Assembly (NCBI GenBank): GCA_038222915.1
Contig: JBBRHH010000086.1
Span: 1 to 14,700, forward strand
DNA from: JBBRHH01 sp038222915
GTDB taxonomy: Bacteria; Planctomycetota; Phycisphaerae; Tepidisphaerales; Tepidisphaeraceae
Direction of reading: 5' to 3'
Length of the DNA stretch: 14,700 nt
Shown piece after piece: positions 1-6,168 of the stretch. The position numbers were made by a program, and so were the translations under genes. Position 1 is the stretch's first letter. Each line of letters starts with the position of its first letter. The notes beneath the pieces are model-generated. The model made no database searches, had not been told where the DNA came from, and saw only the letters and a list, made by a program, of their open reading frames with translations.

Positions 1-245
1 GCAAGCTCGCCACCGGCGAACCCTTCACGGACATCCGCCAGTTCAAAAAACTACTCGTTGAACGCCAGGACGATTTCGCCCGCTGCCTCACCGAAAAACT
101 GCTCACCTACGGCCTCGGCCGCGAGATGGGCTTCAGCGATCGCGACGCCGTCGCCGCGATCATCAAACAATCCGACACCCACAACCGAGGCCTCCGCAGC
201 CTCCTCCACGCCATCACCGAAAATGAAGTCTTCAGCACCCCATAG
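1..245 (+). CDS. C-terminal end of a DUF1592/DUF1588/DUF1585-type planctomycete protein (partial)
   Basis: An open frame (codons from base 3) enters from the left edge and stops at TAG 243-245, giving 80 residues of a C-terminus. The visible part has the look of the DUF1585 module that ends DUF1592/DUF1588-type planctomycete proteins: a KLLTYGLGR-like stretch (residues about 34-42 of the visible part) followed by a helix with an ITENEVF-like end. These proteins are usually secreted, carry an N-terminal c-type cytochrome-like domain, and are followed by a DUF1552 gene, exactly as here (next start at 354, 108 bases on). The molecular function of the family is not established. The family call rests on a short tail plus this gene order, so it is probable rather than certain. 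Confidence 0.75.
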   Translation, partial: KLATGEPFTDIRQFKKLLVERQDDFARCLTEKLLTYGLGREMGFSDRDAVAAIIKQSDTHNRGLRSLLHAITENEVFSTP

Positions 246-248
246 CCC

Positions 249-310
249 CCAGCCCTGAACCCCGCATGCAATGTGTAGTACCCTGCACATGAAATGCGGG
301 GCCCGCTCGC
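249..310 (+). repeat. Intergenic repeat, copy A, with imperfect hairpin 260-301
   Basis: A run beginning CCAGCCC (249) contains the core CGCATGCAATG (263-273) and ends in GCTCGC (305-310). Bases 260-275 and 286-301 form a hairpin with 13 of 16 positions paired around a 10-base loop (276-285). The left part, the ATGCGG segment and the GCTCGC end recur in the same order at 2462-2497, so this looks like one member of a small dispersed repeat family. It lies between the DUF1585-type tail and the DUF1552 gene and might also act as an RNA hairpin in that transcript. No T-tract follows, so it is not a classical terminator. Confidence 0.5.
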
Positions 311-336
311 GACTACGAATATGACCGGAGACTAAA

Positions 337-357
337 ATGACTGGACGAAACCCATGA
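337..357 (+). CDS. Possible six-codon leader ORF overlapping the DUF1552 start
   Basis: ATG 337 is preceded by GGAG (327-330) at a 6-base spacing, a better ribosome site than the one in front of the DUF1552 ATG. It encodes MTGRNP and stops at TGA 355-357, overlapping the DUF1552 ATG (354-356) in an ATGA arrangement. The geometry would suit translational coupling, with ribosomes loading at 337 and reinitiating at 354. It could also be chance, with GGA at 343-345 serving as a weak ribosome site for the DUF1552 start itself. Confidence 0.3.
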   Translation: MTGRNP

Positions 358-1625
358 AACCAATCCCTCGCAGAACCTTCCTCCGTGGCGTAGGCGTCGC
401 CCTCTCCCTCCCGCTCCTCGAAGCCATGACCCCCGCCCTCGCCAGCGCCGCCGGCAGCACAACCAGGCCCGCCTCCCCGCGCCGCTTCGTCGCCATCAAC
501 ATCCCCCTCGGTTTCATCCCCACCAACTTCTTCCCCGAATCCGCAGGCGCAGACTACGCCCCGAGCCCATACCTGCAACTCGCCGAACCCCTCCGCAAGG
601 ATTTCACCGTCATCTCCGGCGCAAGCCATCCCAACGTCGACGGCGGCCACTCGGCCGAAAAATCCTTCCTCACCGCCGCCCCGCATCCCGGCTCGCGCAC
701 GTTCCAGAACACCATCTCCCTCGACCAGTACATGGCCCAGCGCGTCGGCGACGCCACCCGCTTCGCCTCTCTCACCCTCGGCGATCGCTCCCTCTCCTGG
801 TCCGCCAACGGCGTCGCCATCCCCAACGAACGCTACCCCGCCCAGACCTTCGCAAAACTCTTCCTCACCGGCAGCCCGAAGGAAGTCGCCGCCCAACAGC
901 GCGAGCTCGACGACGGCCACAGCATCATGGACACCGTCCTCGAAGACGCCAAGTCCATGCAGCCCAACATCAGCGCCGTCGACCGTCGCAAGCTCGATCA
1001 GTTCTTCACCGCCGTCCGCGAAACCGAGCAGCGCCTCGTAAAAACCAAGGCCTGGACCAACACCCCCAAGCCCACCGTCGACGCCAGGCAACCCGGCAAG
1101 TTCGAAGACGCCGACATGATCGGCTACCTCCGCGCCCACTTCGACGTCATGCGCCTCGCCCTCGAAACCGATTCCACCCGCGTCATCGCGCTAAATGGTT
1201 TCGACTTCGGCACCGTCCCCCGCATCAAGGGCGTCGACCTCGGCTACCACACCCTCTCCCACCACGGCATGAACCCCGCCATGATGAAGCAGCTCGAAGT
1301 CATCGAGCGCGCCACCCTGAGCGCCATCGTTGATTTCCTCACCTCCCTGAAATCCTCCCAGGACGCCACCGCAAATCTCCTCGACCGCACCCAGGTCTTC
1401 ATCGGCAGCAACCTCGGCAGCGCCAGCGGCCACCTCACCACCAACCTCCCCGTCATCCTCGCCGGCGGCGGCTACCGCCACGGCAAACACATCGCCTTCG
1501 ACAAAATCAACAACTACCCCCTCCCCAACCTCTTCGTAACCATGCTTCAAAGAATGGGCCTCGAATCCGCCAACTTCGCCTCCAGCACAGGCACCCTGAC
1601 AGGTCTGGAAATGTCCTCATCCTGA
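354..1625 (+). CDS. DUF1552 family exported protein (Tat signal)
   Basis: 423 residues, close to the usual length of DUF1552 (PF07586) proteins. Residues 6-12 (RRTFLRG) form a twin-arginine motif, followed by a hydrophobic stretch and an ALASAA-type cleavage region near residue 30, so folded export by Tat is predicted. The mature part starts with a GSTTRPASPRR tag and then has typical DUF1552 features: a NIPLGFIPTNFFP-like opening, an SGASHPNVDGGHSAEKSFLT block, and a YHTLSHHGMN motif near residue 300. I recall the family as related in fold to the alkaline phosphatase/sulfatase superfamily; no enzymatic activity is established. The ATG at 354 is chosen because the only nearby upstream ATG (337) runs into a stop. 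It follows a DUF1592/DUF1585-type gene, the usual pairing, and its stop lies inside a repeat-like sequence (1617-1650). Confidence 0.9.
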   Translation: MKPIPRRTFLRGVGVALSLPLLEAMTPALASAAGSTTRPASPRRFVAINIPLGFIPTNFFPESAGADYAPSPYLQLAEPLRKDFTVISGASHPNVDGGHSAEKSFLTAAPHPGSRTFQNTISLDQYMAQRVGDATRFASLTLGDRSLSWSANGVAIPNERYPAQTFAKLFLTGSPKEVAAQQRELDDGHSIMDTVLEDAKSMQPNISAVDRRKLDQFFTAVRETEQRLVKTKAWTNTPKPTVDARQPGKFEDADMIGYLRAHFDVMRLALETDSTRVIALNGFDFGTVPRIKGVDLGYHTLSHHGMNPAMMKQLEVIERATLSAIVDFLTSLKSSQDATANLLDRTQVFIGSNLGSASGHLTTNLPVILAGGGYRHGKHIAFDKINNYPLPNLFVTMLQRMGLESANFASSTGTLTGLEMSSS

Positions 1626-1650
1626 TGGAGCGACAGCGACTGAAGGATCT
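1617..1650. repeat. TCATCCTGA...GAAGGATCT-type dispersed repeat, possible bidirectional terminator
   Basis: The sequence starts TCATCCTGA (1617-1625), has a GGAGCGACAGCG middle, and ends GAAGGATCT (1642-1650). It resembles a repeat I recall from many bacterial genomes (TCATCCTGAGCGAAGCGAAGGATCT type). ATCCT (1619-1623) and AGGAT (1644-1648) can pair as a weak hairpin. It fills most of the 40-base gap between two convergent genes, and the TGA inside it (1623-1625) is the stop codon of the DUF1552 gene. Identification is by memory of the pattern; the stem is short and no U-tract follows on either side. Confidence 0.45.
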
Positions 1651-1665
1651 ACGTCCCACCACCCA

Positions 1666-2403
1666 TCACTTCGCCGGTCGCGTAGTAGCAACCCCCCGCG
1701 CCGAAAAACTCTTAAATCCGTAATCCCCATTCGACCCAACCCCATGGCCATCATCACACATCAGAAACACCCCAATCCCCGGATTCCCCGTCTTCCACGT
1801 GTCATCCTTCGCCATCGCCTTCTCCACGTCATTGATATAAACCCGGATCACATTCCCAACAATCGACGCCTTGATCGTATCCCCATCCTTCAGCCCAAAC
1901 TCCGCGCCCTGCTTATCCGCCAGATAAGTGAACTGCCCCAGCGGCCCGTCCCACCGCACAATCTGCACGTACCCCGACCCATCGTTAGTGCATCGCGCAA
2001 AACATTCATACCCCGTCGTCTTGTGTTCGGAGCTCGTCCATCGCAACAAAATCTCCACTTCCTGATGGCACCGCGGATCCGCTTTGGTGATACGCACTTT
2101 CCCCCAGGCTTCCTGATCCGCCGGAAACCCCGACAAATGCGCATAAGAATCGTCATACCGTTTCTCGCCCGCGTTCTGCCCGCTCTGCGTCCCAATCGCC
2201 ATGCCCCCCTTGGTCCGAATCTTCGCCCAGTCAGCCCCATCATGTTTCCAATGCCCATCCTCAGAAATCGGATTCTCCTCCCCCTCAAACGTAGTCGAAT
2301 ACCGAACCTCCGCCCCCGGCCGAGTAGTCGCAGGCCCATCCGCGCCCGAAAACGCAGCCAAAAACATCACCAAAGGAAACGCCGCAACCAAAACGTTTCG
2401 CAT
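1666..2403 (-). CDS. Secreted LamG/concanavalin-A-like (DUF1080-like) protein of unknown function
   Basis: About 245 residues. An N-terminal Sec signal (MRN, a hydrophobic run, then an FSGADG cleavage region) is followed by a PATTRPG tag, and the protein ends in ATTRPAK. The body looks like a beta-sandwich of the laminin-G/DUF1080 kind: EVEILLRW, a GYECFARC strand, YVQIVRWDG, DGDTIKASIVGNVIRVYINDV, and a closing GDYGFKSFSA. Such domains bind carbohydrate or occur in glycoside hydrolases; I see no catalytic residues. Three in-frame ATGs lie together (2412, 2409, 2403). AGGA at 2415-2412 overlaps the first and is 8 bases from the third, so 2403 is chosen. The gene is convergent with the DUF1552 gene. 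Its codons favour G/T endings, unlike that gene, because both sit on the same C-rich + strand. Confidence 0.8.
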   Translation of the reverse strand: MRNVLVAAFPLVMFLAAFSGADGPATTRPGAEVRYSTTFEGEENPISEDGHWKHDGADWAKIRTKGGMAIGTQSGQNAGEKRYDDSYAHLSGFPADQEAWGKVRITKADPRCHQEVEILLRWTSSEHKTTGYECFARCTNDGSGYVQIVRWDGPLGQFTYLADKQGAEFGLKDGDTIKASIVGNVIRVYINDVEKAMAKDDTWKTGNPGIGVFLMCDDGHGVGSNGDYGFKSFSARGVATTRPAK

Positions 2404-2461
2404 AAGCATCATCCTAAAGAATCAACAGCGCCGAACCATCTAAGCCACCGCCACCCATCAT

Positions 2462-2497
2462 CCAGCCCCGACCCACGCATGCAATGCGGCGGCTCGC
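2462..2497 (+). repeat. Intergenic repeat, copy B (shortened relative to copy A)
   Basis: CCAGCCCCGACCCACGCATG (2462-2481) matches the left part of copy A at 249-270 with one substitution and two single-base gaps. The shared core CGCATGCAATG is at 2476-2486. The sequence then runs directly into ATGCGG and CTCGC, as in copy A after its loop, so copy B looks like copy A with about 20 bases of stem-loop removed. It lies between the divergent LamG-like and PSCyt1 genes, just left of the compositional switch at about 2540. The bases also encode a 20-codon ORF (ATG 2479 to TAG) that I do not regard as a gene. Confidence 0.5.
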
Positions 2498-2525
2498 TCT
2501 CACACCCTTCATTTGAAGGAAGCGC

Positions 2526-2545
2526 GCCCCATCCAAGATAGGGGC
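2526..2545. other. Hairpin in the divergent intergenic region
   Basis: GCCCCATC (2526-2533) pairs with GAT-A-GGGGC (2537-2545), an 8-base-pair stem with one bulged A and a 3-base loop. A T-rich run (2549-2560) follows on the + strand. It lies upstream of the PSCyt1 gene, at the edge of the compositional switch, and might be a terminator-like or regulatory hairpin or part of the adjacent repeat. No promoter in the 179-base gap (2413-2591) was convincing. Confidence 0.35.
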
Positions 2546-2591
2546 CAACTTTCGGTTTTCTCTGGCGTAAGTAGGAGGGCAGCGTCGCGTT

Positions 2592-5500
2592 TTGCATTTC
2601 ATTGGGCTGTCCTGTGGTTCTGGCCGTGTTGTTGATTGCTTTATTGCCATGCTTAATTCTCTTTGTTTCTGGCGTTGGTGTGAGCGTGATGGGCGCTGGA
2701 TGGGCCGGATTGCCGGCTTTGCTTTTGTTGCTTTAATCAGCTGGGGAGGTTCCGGGGCTTTGGCGGCGGTGGACTTCAATCGGGATATCAAGCCGATTCT
2801 TTCGCAGAAATGTTTTCAGTGTCATGGCCCGGATGGGGACAAGCGAAAAGGCGGGATTGATGGACTGCGGTTGGACACGGCCGCCGGTGCTGGCGCGGAT
2901 CTGGGGAAGGGCGAGCGGGCGATTGTGCCGGCACATCCTGAGAAGAGCGGGGTGATTGCGCGGATTACTTCGCAAGACCCTGATGAAATCATGCCGCTGA
3001 AGAAAAGCGGGAAGACGCTGTCGGCGCATGAAATTGAGCTGCTGACGCAGTGGGTGAAGGAAGGGGCGAAATACTCGGAACATTGGTCGTATGTGAAGCC
3101 GGTTCGGCCGGCGCTGCCGGGGGTGGTGGACAAGGGGTGGGTGAAGAATGAGGTGGATGCTTTCATTCTGGCGCGGCTGGAGAAGGAAGGGTTGAAGCCC
3201 TCGCCGGAGGCCGATAAGTATGCGCTGGTTCGGCGGGTGTCGCTGGATTTGACCGGGCTGCCGCCGACGCTGGAGGAAGTGCGGACATTTATCGAGGACA
3301 AGAGCCCGACGGCTTATGAACAGCTAGTCGATCGGCTGTTGAACAAACCCGCGTATGGAGAACACTGGGCGCAGATGTGGCTGGATTTGGCGCGGTATGC
3401 GGACTCGGCCGGTTATGCGAATGATCCGGAGCGGAAGATCTGGCTGTATCGCGATTACGTCATCAAATCGCTGAACGCGAACAAGCCGTTCGATCAGTTT
3501 ACGATCGAGCAATTGGCCGGCGATCTGCTGCCGAATGCGACGGATGAGCAGTTGACGGCGACGGCGTTTCATCGCAATACGATGACGAACACGGAGGGCG
3601 GGACGACGGCAGAGGAATTCCGGAACGCGGCAATCATCGATCGGGTGAATACGACGATGGCGGTGTGGATGGGGACGACGATGGCTTGTGCGCAGTGCCA
3701 TACGCATAAGTTCGACCCGATCACACAGGAAGAATACTTCCGCTTTTTCGCGATTCTCAACAACTGCGCGGATGCGAACCAGGGGGATGAAGCCCCTCTG
3801 CTTTCAGTTTATACGGAGGACCAGAAGCAGCAGCGGTCGCGATACGAAAAAGAGATTGCCGGGCTGAACGAAACGCTGAAACGATCGACGCCGGAGCTTG
3901 CGGCGGCGCAGGCAAAGTGGGAGGCGGCGTTTCCGAGGGACCTGACTTGGAAGCCGTTGAAGTTCGCGGTGAAGACCGAGTCGGGCGCAACGGCGGCGAT
4001 CGGCGAGAATGGGACGGCGCGGGTCTTGTCGACGGCAAGAACGGACACGTACACGGTCGAGGCGACGCCCGGCGCGACTGCCATTCGTGGGTTGCAACTG
4101 AATGTGCTGCCTTCCGCGTCGGAGAAGGGCGCACTGAAGAACTTCGTCATCTCGCGGATTAGCGCAGCGGTCGAGCCGCCACGGGAGAGCTCGGTTCGGG
4201 GACGCTTTGTGCGGGTCGAACTTCCGGGGGTGGGGAAATATCTTGCGCTGGCCGAGGTGCAGGCGTTTCATGGGGCGGAGAACCTTGCGGCCAAAGGCGA
4301 GGCGAAACAGATCAGCACTGACTTTGGCGGCGAGGCGAAGCGGGCGATCGACGGAAACACGGACGGAAACTATGCGGTGAACTCCACGTCGCACACGGCG
4401 GCGGTGGATAATCCGTGGTGGGAAGTGGATCTGAAATCGGAGCAGCCGCTGGACCGGTTGGTGGTGTGGAATCGCACGGATGGGGGCGTTGGGAATCGGC
4501 TGGCAAACTATCGCGTGGTCGTTCTGAACGAGAAGCATGAACCGGTGTGGCAGAAGGAGATTGCCGCGCCGCCGACGCCGAGCGAAACGTTGTCGCTGAG
4601 CGGCCGGCGGGAGATTGAGTTCGCGGCCGCGTCGGCGGATTTTTCGCAGGCCGGGTTTGAGGCGGAACTGGTCTTAAAAAATCCCGATCCGCAGAACAAA
4701 GGATGGTCGGTTGGCGGTCAGGAAGGTAAGGCGCATGCGCTGACGCTGCTGCTGAAGAACGGGGTTGAGCCGCCGGCCGGTTCGAAGCTGGTGGTGAAGC
4801 TGGAGCAGAACTCGAAGGCCGCCAAGGGGATGCTGGAGCAATTTGGGCTGTCGGTAACGGACGATGGTCGGGCGGCGGAGTGGCTGAAGACGCCTGGGCT
4901 GGTGCGCGACGCATTGCATGTCGCGGCGTCGGATCGGACGGAAGCGCAGCGCGGTGTCATTTCGCAATATTATCTGAGCATCGCGCCCGAGGTGGCGGAG
5001 ACGCGGAAGCATCTGGCGGACGTGACCAAGCAGTTGGCGGATCTAAAGCCGGCCACGGTGCCAATCATGCGCGAGATGGCGGCGGGGCAGCGACGGGTGA
5101 CGAAGATTCAGCATCGCGGCAACTATCTGGATGTTGGCAAGGAAGTGACGGCCGGGACGCCGGCGGCGTTCCCGGCTCTGCCGAAGGATGCGCCCGCGAA
5201 TCGGCTGACGCTGGCACGGTGGCTGGTGGATGAGAGCAATCCGCTGACGGCGCGGGTGCTGGTGAATCGATATTGGGAGCAGCTTTTCGGGATTGGGATT
5301 GTTTCGACCAGCGAGGATTTTGGATCGCAGGGAGATCAGCCGTTTCATCCGGAGCTGCTGGACTGGCTGGCGACAGAAATGATCCGGCTGAAGTGGGACA
5401 GCAAGGCGATGCTTCGGCTGATGGTGACGTCGGCGGCGTATCGGCAGTCTTCGCGGGTGACGCCGGAGCTTGAGCAGCGCGACCCGGACAACCGGCTGCT

Positions 5501-6140
5501 GGCGCGCGGGCCGCGGTTCCGACTTTCGGCCGAGATGGTGCGCGATCAGGCGCTGATGGTGAGCGGGTTGTTCAGCGCGAAGATGTATGGGCCGCCCACG
5601 CGGCCGGTGCAGCCTTCTTCGGGGTTGAGCGCGGCGTTTGGCGGCGGGATTGACTGGCAGCCCAGCGACGGGGAAGACAAATATCGGCGCGGTTTGTATA
5701 CGACTTGGCGGCGGTCGAATCTTTATCCTTCGATGGCGACGTTTGATGCTCCGACGCGCGAGGTTTGTTCGTTGCGCCGGGTGCGGACCAATACACCGCT
5801 GCAGGCGCTGGTGACTTTGAACGATCCGGTTTATATCGAGGCGGCCCAGGCGCTGGCGCGGCGGATTGTGAGCGGGGGCGGAGCGTCCGCGGCGGAGCGG
5901 GCGGAGTATGGGATTCGATTGTGTCTTGTTCGATCGCCACATGAGGGGGAGACTGGCCGGGTGGTGCGGTTGTATGAGCAGGCGCTGGCGCGGTACCGGA
6001 AAGATGCGGACGCGGCGCGACGGATGGCGACCGAGCCGCTCGGGGCGGCGGCGAAAGGGCAGGATGTGGCGGAGTTGGCGGCGTGGACGGTGGTGGGAAA
6101 TATGTTATTGAATCTCGACGAAACTTTGATGAAGCGATAA
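2592..6140 (+). CDS. Secreted PSCyt1-DUF1549-discoidin-DUF1553 (PSD1) cytochrome protein
   Basis: 1182 residues from a TTG start. A Sec signal lies at about residues 37-58. The PSCyt1 domain (about 61-125) carries haem motif C74-F-Q-C77-H78. DUF1549/PSCyt2 (about 164-397) carries a second motif, C366-A-Q-C369-H370. A charged helical stretch (about 405-450) is followed by a discoidin/F5-8C-like domain (about 534-660: RFVRVELPGVGKYLALAEVQ, AIDGNTDG, WWEVDL) and another beta-rich region (about 680-760). DUF1553/PSD1 (about 868-1110) is followed by a typical NLDETLMKR end. Proteins of this class are planctomycete-specific; electron transfer is inferred from the haem motifs and the substrate is unknown. 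It is longer than simple members because of the insert. AGGAGG (2573-2578) sits 13 bases before TTG 2592; ATG 2700 would give a cleaner signal peptide (1146 residues) but has no clear ribosome site. It is followed 28 bases later by the DUF1501 gene. Confidence 0.92.
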   Translation: MHFIGLSCGSGRVVDCFIAMLNSLCFWRWCERDGRWMGRIAGFAFVALISWGGSGALAAVDFNRDIKPILSQKCFQCHGPDGDKRKGGIDGLRLDTAAGAGADLGKGERAIVPAHPEKSGVIARITSQDPDEIMPLKKSGKTLSAHEIELLTQWVKEGAKYSEHWSYVKPVRPALPGVVDKGWVKNEVDAFILARLEKEGLKPSPEADKYALVRRVSLDLTGLPPTLEEVRTFIEDKSPTAYEQLVDRLLNKPAYGEHWAQMWLDLARYADSAGYANDPERKIWLYRDYVIKSLNANKPFDQFTIEQLAGDLLPNATDEQLTATAFHRNTMTNTEGGTTAEEFRNAAIIDRVNTTMAVWMGTTMACAQCHTHKFDPITQEEYFRFFAILNNCADANQGDEAPLLSVYTEDQKQQRSRYEKEIAGLNETLKRSTPELAAAQAKWEAAFPRDLTWKPLKFAVKTESGATAAIGENGTARVLSTARTDTYTVEATPGATAIRGLQLNVLPSASEKGALKNFVISRISAAVEPPRESSVRGRFVRVELPGVGKYLALAEVQAFHGAENLAAKGEAKQISTDFGGEAKRAIDGNTDGNYAVNSTSHTAAVDNPWWEVDLKSEQPLDRLVVWNRTDGGVGNRLANYRVVVLNEKHEPVWQKEIAAPPTPSETLSLSGRREIEFAAASADFSQAGFEAELVLKNPDPQNKGWSVGGQEGKAHALTLLLKNGVEPPAGSKLVVKLEQNSKAAKGMLEQFGLSVTDDGRAAEWLKTPGLVRDALHVAASDRTEAQRGVISQYYLSIAPEVAETRKHLADVTKQLADLKPATVPIMREMAAGQRRVTKIQHRGNYLDVGKEVTAGTPAAFPALPKDAPANRLTLARWLVDESNPLTARVLVNRYWEQLFGIGIVSTSEDFGSQGDQPFHPELLDWLATEMIRLKWDSKAMLRLMVTSAAYRQSSRVTPELEQRDPDNRLLARGPRFRLSAEMVRDQALMVSGLFSAKMYGPPTRPVQPSSGLSAAFGGGIDWQPSDGEDKYRRGLYTTWRRSNLYPSMATFDAPTREVCSLRRVRTNTPLQALVTLNDPVYIEAAQALARRIVSGGGASAAERAEYGIRLCLVRSPHEGETGRVVRLYEQALARYRKDADAARRMATEPLGAAAKGQDVAELAAWTVVGNMLLNLDETLMKR

Positions 6141-6155
6141 CGATCTGATTCGCTT

Positions 6156-6160
6156 GAGGG
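6156..6160 (+). promoter_or_regulatory. Ribosome binding site that fixes the DUF1501 start
   Basis: GAGGG lies 8 bases before ATG 6169. This supports 6169 over the in-frame TTG at 6154, which overlaps the site. Confidence 0.6.
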
Positions 6161-6168
6161 ACGCAGCT

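Noticed and set aside
51..1139. Long minus-strand open frame opposite the DUF1552 gene
   Set aside because: Gly/Ala/Glu/Val-rich product typical of the antisense of high-GC coding DNA; the + strand gene is clearly real.
1744..2541. Plus-strand open frame opposite the LamG-like gene
   Set aside because: Arg/Pro/His-rich composition without domains; the minus-strand product has a signal peptide and a credible beta-sandwich pattern.
2479..2541. 20-codon ORF beginning in repeat copy B (MQCGGS...)
   Set aside because: No ribosome site, and it lies over a repeat and a hairpin; most likely a by-product of the repeat sequence.
4909..4926. GCATTGCATG, close to the reverse complement of the repeat core
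   Set aside because: Inside the PSCyt1 coding sequence (ALHVAA region), lacking the flanking similarity shared by the two intergenic copies.
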